5,319 nucleotides of DNA from Desulfobacteraceae bacterium (GTDB lineage Bacteria > Desulfobacterota > Desulfobacteria > Desulfobacterales > SG8-13): assembly GCA_029287875.1 (NCBI GenBank), contig JARFQH010000167.1, positions 1 to 5,319 on the forward strand, read 5' to 3'. Made by a program: the position numbers and the translations under genes. A model generated the notes under the pieces. The model worked only from the letters and a program-made list of their open reading frames with translations. It was not told the DNA's origin and ran no database searches. The number at the start of each line of letters is the position of its first letter. Position 1 is the stretch's first letter. Of this stretch, positions 1 through 4,775 are shown one piece after another.

Positions 1-1200
1 TCGCTGGAAACGGTTCTAAAGAAAGCCGTATCCGAGTTCCCCGCGGTTGTCCTGACCGGTCCGCGACAGTCGGGAAAGACGACCCTTCTCAAGACGATCT
101 TTGGCAAAAAATTCGACTATATTTCCCTTGAACCACCGGATATCCGGGCAGTGGGTAAGGAAGATCCGCGCGGTTTTCTTGAAATGCACCCGCCGCCGGT
201 CATTTTTGACGAGGTGCAGTACACGCCTGATCTGTTGCCTTACATCAAGGAAAGAATCGACGCTCATCGAGAGCGGATCGGACAGTACCTTCTCACAGGT
301 TCGCAGAATCTCCTGCTGGTGGAAAAGATAACCGAGTCTCTGGCCGGGCGGGCGGCGATGCTGCGCCTGTTGCCGCTCTCGTGCCGGGAGGCTGAGGGAC
401 GGCCTCATGCGCGTTTACCCTGGGAGCTTGGGAAAAACCATCGGACGGATCCGAAAGCCTCGCGAAGGGGCACCTGGAATGATTTTCTGCGCGGCTACTA
501 TCCAGAATTGGTCGCCAAACCGGGGCGTGATCTCCATCTTTGGCACAGCGGATACGTGCAGACCTACGTTGAGCGGGACGTCCGCACGTTACGTCAGGTG
601 GGTGATCTCTCCCAATTTCAGAGCTTCCTGAGAGCCCTGGCGGCACGCTCCGCGCAGCTTCTCAACCTGACCGATTTGGCCCGCGACCTCGGCGTGGCCT
701 TAAATACGGTCAAGGCGTGGCTTTCCGTGCTGGAGGTGACCTACCAGGTGATCGTCCTGCGGCCCTATTTCGCCAACGTGGGGAAGCGGCTTGTCAAGAC
801 ACCGAAGGTCTATTTTGCCGATGTGGGAACATTGTGCTACCTGACCGGTTTGAAGGATCCCGAACATGCGGCTTCCGGCCCAATGGGCGGGCCGATCATG
901 GAAACGGCGGTGCTGTCTGAAATCTTCAAGACACTCACCCATTGCGGAATCGATCCACAGATCTATTTCTGGCGGACCTCTGCCGGAACGGAGGTTGATT
1001 TTGTCATCGAAACCGGCGGCAGACTCGTCCCCATCGAAGTGAAGCTTTCCGCTACACCTCGTCCGGCCATGGCTAGGTCCATCGCGTCGTTAATGGGAGA
1101 TTTCGGCGAAAAGGTCATGCCCGGCTACGTGGTCCACCCGGGCGACGTCCGACTTCCATTAGGCACGAACGTGACAGCGCTGCCCTTTTCAGAACTGTAG
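1..1200 (+). CDS. AAA_14/DUF4143-family ATP-binding protein, 5' end outside window
   Basis: The frame is open from the first base and gives 399 residues before TAG. An AAA-type P-loop lies at residues 20-28 (GPRQSGKTT) and a Walker B at about 67-73 (VIFDEVQ). An LTGSQNLLL stretch near residue 98 resembles the sensor region of AAA_14 ATPases. The middle carries the DUF4143 signature (YVQTYVERDVRTL, then LLNLTDLARDLGV, a winged-helix-like part). The C-terminus has EVDF (E331, D333) and IEVK (E346, K348), a PD-(D/E)xK-like arrangement typical of the family. Family members run about 380-430 residues, so only a few N-terminal residues are missing; an internal GTG at 151 would exclude the P-loop and is not the start. 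These proteins are widespread, often near toxin-antitoxin genes, and their cellular role is poorly defined. The protein appears intact and is followed 86 bases later by a VapC toxin on the same strand. Confidence 0.93.
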   Translation, partial: SLETVLKKAVSEFPAVVLTGPRQSGKTTLLKTIFGKKFDYISLEPPDIRAVGKEDPRGFLEMHPPPVIFDEVQYTPDLLPYIKERIDAHRERIGQYLLTGSQNLLLVEKITESLAGRAAMLRLLPLSCREAEGRPHARLPWELGKNHRTDPKASRRGTWNDFLRGYYPELVAKPGRDLHLWHSGYVQTYVERDVRTLRQVGDLSQFQSFLRALAARSAQLLNLTDLARDLGVALNTVKAWLSVLEVTYQVIVLRPYFANVGKRLVKTPKVYFADVGTLCYLTGLKDPEHAASGPMGGPIMETAVLSEIFKTLTHCGIDPQIYFWRTSAGTEVDFVIETGGRLVPIEVKLSATPRPAMARSIASLMGDFGEKVMPGYVVHPGDVRLPLGTNVTALPFSEL

Positions 1201-1255
1201 CGGCTGGTCTCCGGGCTTCGGACATTGCAGAATAGGAATCATCGTTGCACTTAAG

Positions 1256-1286
1256 TTAGATAACATACAGGAATTACAGTATCTAA
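1256..1286. promoter_or_regulatory. Inverted repeat abutting the vapC start (possible operator or mRNA hairpin)
   Basis: TTAGATA (1256-1262) and TATCTAA (1280-1286) are exact reverse complements separated by 17 bases. The right arm ends at the base before the TTG start, and the weak AGGA ribosome-binding candidate lies in the loop. A nested ATAC/GTAT pair (1265-1268, 1279-1282) adds partial symmetry. It could be an operator for an antitoxin complex or an A/U-rich hairpin limiting translation. That role is inferred; only the repeat is directly visible. Confidence 0.35.
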
Positions 1287-1727
1287 TTGAAGGCGAGGAC
1301 TCTCGTTGATGCCAACATACTATTATACGCGCAGGACTCACTATCGTCACTTCATCAAAAGGCTCCTCTGTGGTGGGATGATCTGCTTTCCCAGAGCGAA
1401 CCTGTTTGCCTGTGCTGGACGGTATTGTCTGCATTTATTCGGATCGGGACAAATCCTCGGGTTTCCGAGCACCCACTCTCCTTTGAACAAGCCCTTGCCC
1501 TGATACAAAGCTGGTTTGAACAGCCTTGTACAAGAGTTATTCGACCCACCGAGCAACATTGGACTATATTCCAGCAGATGCTTACCGGTGGACAGGCTGT
1601 CGCTAATTTAGTTACAGATGCGCATTTGGCGGCACTTGCAATAGAACATGGTTGCGCGATAGCTTCAACGGATTCTGATTTCGCTCGTTTTCCCAAGCTG
1701 AAGTGGATCAATCCCCTTTCCAAGTAG
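1287..1727 (+). CDS. VapC-type PIN-domain ribonuclease toxin
   Basis: This is a 146-residue protein of the Mtu-type PIN family (TIGR00028-like), metal-dependent RNases that are the toxin half of VapBC modules. The N-terminal strand TLVDANILLY carries catalytic D8 and N10. The conserved block WTVLSAFIRIGTNPRV spans about 44-59. The second acidic cluster is NLVTDAHLAALAIEHG (D111), and STDSDFARFP (D129, D131) follows, so all expected acidic residues are present. TTG at 1287 is chosen because the preceding in-frame codon is TAA (1284-1286), and the next candidate start would remove the catalytic strand. A weak AGGA (1269-1272) lies 14 bases upstream. No antitoxin ORF fits between this gene and the preceding ATPase, which is unusual because VapB normally precedes VapC. 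The gene looks more A/T-rich by eye than the ATPase before it, which fits separate acquisition. The family call is firm; whether it is active is unknown. Confidence 0.9.
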   Translation: MKARTLVDANILLYAQDSLSSLHQKAPLWWDDLLSQSEPVCLCWTVLSAFIRIGTNPRVSEHPLSFEQALALIQSWFEQPCTRVIRPTEQHWTIFQQMLTGGQAVANLVTDAHLAALAIEHGCAIASTDSDFARFPKLKWINPLSK

Positions 1728-1758
1728 AATCCTTGGTGGTCATATTATTTGGGGGTTG

Positions 1759-1775
1759 AGCCGTGGTATCCGGCT
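1759..1775 (+). terminator. Weak candidate terminator after vapC
   Basis: AGCCG (1759-1763) and CGGCT (1771-1775) can form a 5-bp stem with a 7-base loop about 30 bases after the vapC stop. The downstream run (AAAATTATTT) is only partly T-rich, so this is a poor match to a rho-independent terminator. Confidence 0.2.
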
Positions 1776-1783
1776 AAAATTAT

Positions 1784-1975
1784 TTAGATTGGTTGAAAAA
1801 TTGGGTTCGATTTGTGGGCGATACTGCGGTTTTTAATGGCAAGAAGAGGATTGTAGGAATCCACCCTTTGGATAGGGCCAATGCGTATTACCTCGCCGGA
1901 CAGGTTTAACATGTCGCGGGTAGAATCTCCTAAAGAGAGTTTTATTAGATCGCCAACCTGGATCCCTCCAAACAA
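1784..1975 (-). CDS. Short unassigned ORF downstream of the antitoxin, possibly a decayed partner gene
   Basis: This is a 63-residue frame with a TTG start that overlaps the last 31 bases of the antitoxin gene, the place where a toxin gene would normally begin. The opening FGGIQVGDLIKLSLG and the following LNLSGEVIRIG form a beta-rich pattern. It superficially resembles the start of MazF/PemK toxins (GD followed by alternating hydrophobics), and also a PilZ-type strand pair. The MazF RP..VI hallmark is absent and the frame ends far short of a full MazF of about 110 residues. GGAGGG at 1969-1964 lies just inside the frame rather than in front of it, so the start is not supported by a good ribosome-binding site. 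It may be a truncated partner, an unrelated fragment or non-coding. Confidence 0.25.
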   Translation of the reverse strand: MFGGIQVGDLIKLSLGDSTRDMLNLSGEVIRIGPIQRVDSYNPLLAIKNRSIAHKSNPIFQPI

Positions 1976-2187
1976 GCCGCTGCATCAAGCTGTTCCTGAA
2001 CGATGGACTCATCAGAAAAAACGCCATCGTAAGCTTCCCGGATATCCCGAGCCTGCTCATCCATGATCTTTTCTCGCAGAAGAAGGGTGATGAATTTACT
2101 GCGCGATACACCCTGCGTGCTGCGTATGTCATCGATCACCGAAATCAGATCAGACGGAATTGTAATTGCGACTTTTTCTGTGTGCAT
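1945..2187 (-). CDS. Ribbon-helix-helix (CopG/MazE-like) antitoxin
   Basis: This 80-residue protein has a short N-terminal strand KVAITIPSDL (5-14), helix 1 (15-25), the turn GVSRSK (26-31) and helix 2 through about residue 42, the standard RHH/Arc-MetJ DNA-binding fold. An acidic C-terminal tail (about 43-80) follows, of the sort that neutralises a toxin. Such proteins dimerise, bind a palindrome at their own promoter and are commonly paired with MazF/PemK, RelE or PIN toxins. ATG at 2187 gives a strand starting a few residues in, as usual, and lies downstream of a good promoter; no clear Shine-Dalgarno is seen, so it may be translated from a short leader. The next frame downstream overlaps its 3' end but is not a recognisable toxin. 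The convergent vapC ends more than 200 bases away on the other strand and is an unlikely operon partner. Confidence 0.82.
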   Translation of the reverse strand: MHTEKVAITIPSDLISVIDDIRSTQGVSRSKFITLLLREKIMDEQARDIREAYDGVFSDESIVQEQLDAAACLEGSRLAI

Positions 2188-2225
2188 ATTTGGTATGATA
2201 ATTTAGTGCCGTGATATTTCGATAA

Positions 2226-2254
2226 AAAGTAGCACTCTCAGAGTATGCTGTCAA
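2226..2254 (-). promoter_or_regulatory. Sigma-70-type promoter for the RHH antitoxin
   Basis: On the minus strand a perfect -35 box TTGACA (2254-2249) is followed by a 17-base spacer and TACTTT (2231-2226), which keeps the first, second and last bases of TATAAT. The implied transcription start is about 30 bases ahead of the antitoxin ATG at 2187. The spacing and the exact -35 match make this the strongest promoter seen by eye in the window. Confidence 0.5.
2234..2244. promoter_or_regulatory. Palindrome in the antitoxin promoter spacer, possible autoregulatory operator
   Basis: ACTCTCAGAGT is an exact 11-base palindrome (5-bp arms around one base). With a two-base bulge the symmetry extends to AGCA at 2231-2234 and TGCT at 2246-2249. 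It lies wholly between the -35 and -10 boxes of the antitoxin promoter. RHH antitoxins are known to bind short palindromes there and repress their own operon; that this is the site is inferred from position. Confidence 0.4.
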
Positions 2255-2496
2255 AGGTTGAAATTCTGGGGTGCTCGGGTTCAGTTGGTGAGTTGGGGTC
2301 GCAATAAGCAACGAATATAATGAACATTAGCTTTCAAAAATGGTCTCAATTCGGGGCTATGATAATGTTCTCAGCGCCAAAAAGAGGGCAATTGGAATTA
2401 CACCTCTGTTCCCCGGCCGAGACATATAGATTTACAAGGCAAGTTTGGCATTTCACGCAAAGATTGCCCAAAAAGGGAATTTTCGCTCAGATACGT

Positions 2497-2604
2497 TTAA
2501 TGCCTTGAGGCCACTATTTCAGAGATAGGGAGGCTTCCCATATTGCCGATTTCAGCACTCAAAAGGGCGATATAGGCCCCGAACACAAATATAATTAGGA
2601 CCAT
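2497..2604 (-). CDS. Possible 35-residue hydrophobic small protein
   Basis: An ATG-to-TAA frame encodes 35 residues. About the first 16 (MVLIIFVFGAYIALLS) could form a short membrane segment, followed by a polar tail. It lies 65 bases downstream of the truncated DUF4143 gene on the same strand. Only a weak AGAG sequence precedes the ATG. Small single-span proteins of this size do exist, some as type I toxins, but hydrophobic frames arise easily by chance in A/T-rich DNA. No family is recognised. Confidence 0.15.
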   Translation of the reverse strand: MVLIIFVFGAYIALLSAEIGNMGSLPISEIVASRH

Positions 2605-2669
2605 ATTTCTCTAAAGATCAAACAACTTTGACGGTCAGAGCCCAGTCGGCCCTAAAAGTCATCAGCGGG

Positions 2670-3506
2670 CTACTCTGTCGATTCCGGCAGATCGAGGAGG
2701 AATCGCCAAACAGGGACCACATCGATGGTCCTACTCCGGGTATCAATCTTCTCGTCTTCGTTCCGTGTCACGATGGTTCCGGTATCCAGGTCGAGTTCAG
2801 CCATCGCTTCGCTCAACGCCGCGGTCTCTCGTTTCCGTGTTTGCGGTTCCAACAGGGATGCGCACGCCTGAACCAGCATCGGCGAATGGCCGCGCCGAGG
2901 AACGACGAAATCGACCTCCCGGCCTGATTTGGTCTTGTAATAGTAAATCTCCGGGTAAAGACGCCGAAGCGCCATGAACACGAGGTTTTCCAGAAGGTGT
3001 CCGGAGTTGAGCAGGATCCCTGAAGACACAGAGGTGACCAGGGCGTGATCAATGCAGTATATCTTCTTTGGATTGGTGTTGCTGCGCGCGAGCGATGCAT
3101 CGAATATCCGTACGGTGAACAGGAAATAAGCGTCTTCGAACCAGGTCATGTAATCCGACACAGCGGACTTGGGGGCTTTGTGGCCCAGCGACTTGAGATA
3201 GCCCGTGAGGCTGTTGATGGAGTAAAGCGAAGCCGTGTTGTCCGTCAGCCAATGCGCCAGATCGGACACCGCTTTCGGATGCGAAACGTCATGGCGCTCG
3301 ACCAGGTCTCGGAACAGGATGGTGTGAAAGTATTCCTGGTGGATCTTGATTCGCAGGTTTCGTCCAAGGCCGGCGACTTCGGGGAAACCGCCCGTCTCCC
3401 AATACTCCCCAAAAGCCTTGTGAACGAGAAGCCGCTTCTTTGTCGATAAGGTGCCTTCGCTTTCAATTCTTTTGACATAATGATTTTGTTTAACCGCAAA
3501 AAGGCG
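2670..3506 (-). pseudogene. DUF4143/AAA_14 ATPase remnant lacking the P-loop half
   Basis: The frame runs for 278 codons between an in-frame TAG (3509-3507) and its stop. Family features in order are STKKRLLVHKAFGEYWETGGFPEV, an IHQEYFHTILFRDLVERHDV block, a winged-helix-like segment (LYSINSLTGYLKSLG), LEDAYFLF-like EDAYFLF, NPKKIYCID, and GHLLENLVFMALRR. The C-terminus has YYYKTKSGREVDFVV and a LVQACASL segment, equivalent to the family's usual LIQVCYSL. These match the second half of DUF4143 ATPases. Walker A and B, roughly 150-170 N-terminal residues, are absent, and no ATG, GTG or TTG occurs before an internal GTG at 3269, deep inside the conserved part. It belongs to a different subtype (FRDLVER) from the intact ATPase at the left of the window (YVQTYVERD), so it is not a local duplicate. 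It is best read as a 5'-truncated pseudogene; translation from GTG 3269 as a 199-residue fragment is possible but unsupported. Confidence 0.8.
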
Positions 3507-3706
3507 CTATAAGCCCGGCACATTCTCCTGCACGACCACTGGCACATGTACCGCATGGAGCAGCTCTGGTTGACCAGAGATGAATTCCTGGAATAGCGGA
3601 ATAGCGGGGATATGAAAACAGTGTCCGACACCGAGGATGCCACCTATGGAAGTGCTCGGCTGGCGGATCGACTGCTCGCGAGCCTGCAGGAGGATGAATT
3701 TATCGC
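3507..3706. other. Degenerate spacer between the truncated ATPase and the Hsp70 operon
   Basis: No intact gene is seen in these 200 bases. A plus-strand frame here reads ARHILLHDHWHMYRMEQL and on to DEFLE between TAA (3510-3512) and TAG (3594-3596), then stays open through ATG 3612 to 3809. That looks like a possible gene remnant but no family is recognised. A short tandem repeat of GGAATAGC (3590-3606) and a perfect 10-base palindrome GCTCGCGAGC (3674-3683) are present. No terminator with a T-run follows the operon's last stop at 3707. Confidence 0.4.
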
Positions 3707-4393
3707 TCAATCATTGGGTTTTTTCACCAGGCCTATCGTCACCATGGACAGAGCCGCCCAAGCCGCATTCGATCCTTGTTTTTTCTGGATTTCTCTGCTG
3801 CAGTCATAAATTCGGGAACCATAGGCAGACTCAATCAGTTTGAGCACGGCCACAATCTCGGACAGTTCTTTCTGAATTGGCGGATAGGGGTCATGTGCCG
3901 CTATTTTCCGGCGTAATTTTTCTAACCGTTCGATGAGATCAGATCTTTTTGCATCAAATTCCTCATCATCAAGCAAATTTTCCGTTTCCCCTATGTACCC
4001 TATGGCCCTCTCTATAAGCCTGGCCGCTTCTTCCGGGTCTGCCGGTTTCGTTTCTTTGCCCTTCAAAAGCATTTTTTTGTGGAGGGCATTGATTGCCCCG
4101 CCCTCATCGAGGGCACCGTATTCTTCCTCCGTGTAAGGTTTCCGGCCGATGCAGGAAACCGCACTGCCCCACTTCTCCAGTTCCTGTTGCAGTATGACCA
4201 TTTCCCTGTACGCCGGTTCACCTTCTATATTGTCCTTGTAGCTTCTGAATAATTCGTATGCCAATAAGCCCACACCGATAACACCGCCTGCCCGGGCAAG
4301 AAATCTTCCGCCGGTGCCCAGTCTGCCAATAGTTTTGGGGCCCAATCCCTTTGCAATTTTTTCCGCCACCATTTGCCAGTAAGTTGCTGCCAC
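3707..4393 (-). CDS. Unrecognised 228-residue protein with glycine-rich hydrophobic segment, third gene of Hsp70 operon
   Basis: I do not recognise a family. The N-terminus is amphipathic (MAATYWQMVAEKIAKGLG), followed by glycine-rich TGGRFLARAGG and a hydrophobic stretch at about 35-49 (AGGVIGVGLLAYELF). That stretch could be a short membrane-spanning or membrane-inserting helix. A charged, strongly helical region fills about 50-205, with heptad-like stretches near DAKRSDLIERLEKLRRKIAAH that may form a coiled coil. A second mildly hydrophobic patch lies near the C-terminus (AAWAALSMVTIGLV). The start is GTG at 4393, set by an AAGGAGG five bases upstream. The gene follows the zinc-ribbon gene by 27 bases on the same strand, so co-transcription with the Hsp70 is very likely. 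It looks more A/T-rich by eye than the two genes before it. It could be a client, membrane anchor or cofactor of the chaperone; that is inference from position only. Confidence 0.75.
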   Translation of the reverse strand: MAATYWQMVAEKIAKGLGPKTIGRLGTGGRFLARAGGVIGVGLLAYELFRSYKDNIEGEPAYREMVILQQELEKWGSAVSCIGRKPYTEEEYGALDEGGAINALHKKMLLKGKETKPADPEEAARLIERAIGYIGETENLLDDEEFDAKRSDLIERLEKLRRKIAAHDPYPPIQKELSEIVAVLKLIESAYGSRIYDCSREIQKKQGSNAAWAALSMVTIGLVKKPND

Positions 4394-4398
4394 CTTAA

Positions 4399-4405
4399 CC
4401 TCCTT
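4399..4405 (-). promoter_or_regulatory. Ribosome-binding site AAGGAGG fixing the GTG start
   Basis: The minus strand reads AAGGAGG (4405-4399), then TTAAG, then GTG at 4393. A full anti-Shine-Dalgarno match at 5-base spacing decides the start of the 228-residue gene, even though it begins with GTG. Confidence 0.8.
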
Positions 4406-4420
4406 ATCAGCGCGTATTAT

Positions 4421-4768
4421 TCAGGTTCGTTCCCCAAAAGGGCTCAAGTTCGGGACCTTTAATGCCGGTTCGCATTCCCGGTATGCCGCCAGCTCGTACC
4501 AACGGGTGGCCGACGTGAAACGCTGCAGATGCAGGCAGGCCAAAAACGCCAGGCGGGCCGCCTCGGCCGATTTTTTCAGGTGCCAGGAAATTTCGGCCTG
4601 GTGCAACGCGTTGCGACCGTCGTTTTGTTTCAGGTACCGCGTCCCGCTATTGAGCGCCAGGGCTGCCGACCGTCGGATTTGCACCAACGCGAGCAGGTCG
4701 GCACCGCAGCGGCTGCAGTGCGTTTCTTCGGTGTTGGCCTTGTTGCAGGCCGGACAGACCATTTCCAT
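4421..4768 (-). CDS. Zinc-ribbon protein with helical C-terminal region, linked to Hsp70
   Basis: This 115-residue protein has an N-terminal zinc ribbon with two CxxC knuckles (C5/C8 and C18/C21), expected to bind one zinc ion. It is followed by about 70 residues of predicted helix with TPR-like spacing of small and aromatic residues (SGTRYLKQNDGRNALHQAE, SWHLKKSAEAARLAFLACLH, FTSATRWYELA), and then a short polar tail. It starts 7 bases after the Hsp70 stop. GGAGG inside the last Hsp70 codons is the likely ribosome-binding site, about 12 bases from the first ATG and 18 from a second in-frame ATG two codons on, which suggests translational coupling. Either ATG keeps the ribbon. Zinc ribbons plus helical hairpins are used for protein-protein contact, and a cochaperone or substrate-adaptor role for the adjacent Hsp70 is plausible but unproven. 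No J-domain HPD motif is seen, so it is not a DnaJ. Confidence 0.8.
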   Translation of the reverse strand: MEMVCPACNKANTEETHCSRCGADLLALVQIRRSAALALNSGTRYLKQNDGRNALHQAEISWHLKKSAEAARLAFLACLHLQRFTSATRWYELAAYRECEPALKVPNLSPFGERT

Positions 4769-4775
4769 GGCCGGC

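Larger units (their letters stand above)
2188..2669. other. Intergenic stretch without a convincing gene
   Basis: Apart from the antitoxin promoter and palindrome at its left end, this 482-base stretch holds no ORF with recognisable protein features. A 62-codon plus-strand frame (2320-2508) shows no family pattern or good ribosome-binding site. A 35-codon minus-strand frame (2604-2497) with a hydrophobic start is listed separately. No terminator, tRNA or repeat array was seen. Base composition is more A/T-rich than in the flanking ATPase genes. Confidence 0.6.

Noticed and set aside
1199..1309. Frame ending VALKLDNIQELQYLIEGEDSR with a TGATG at 1307-1311 ahead of vapC, considered as an antitoxin tail
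   Set aside because: It has no start codon of its own, reads back into the ATPase gene, and the ATG of the TGATG is not in the vapC frame.
1833..2132. 99-codon minus-strand frame across the antitoxin gene
   Set aside because: It is an out-of-frame shadow of the antitoxin with basic, cysteine/serine-rich composition and no recognisable fold; the antitoxin frame has the RHH pattern.
2558..3516. Imperfect direct repeat, 18 of 22 bases, between 2558-2579 and 3495-3516, flanking the truncated DUF4143 gene
   Set aside because: A rough estimate suggests about one match of this quality is expected by chance in a window this long, and similarity does not extend beyond it.
3489..3570. GTTTAAC followed by GGCGCTATAAGCCC, loosely like one end of an integron attC site
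   Set aside because: No matching GTTRRRY partner box or paired inner arms could be found at a suitable distance, and the neighbouring genes are not arranged as cassettes.
3674..3683. Perfect palindrome GCTCGCGAGC considered as the operon terminator
   Set aside because: It has no loop and no T-run on either strand, so it does not fit a rho-independent terminator.
3612..3809. 65-codon plus-strand ORF with a GGGGA ahead of its ATG
   Set aside because: Nearly half is antisense to the end of the 228-residue gene and no family features are seen; only mentioned as part of a possible remnant.
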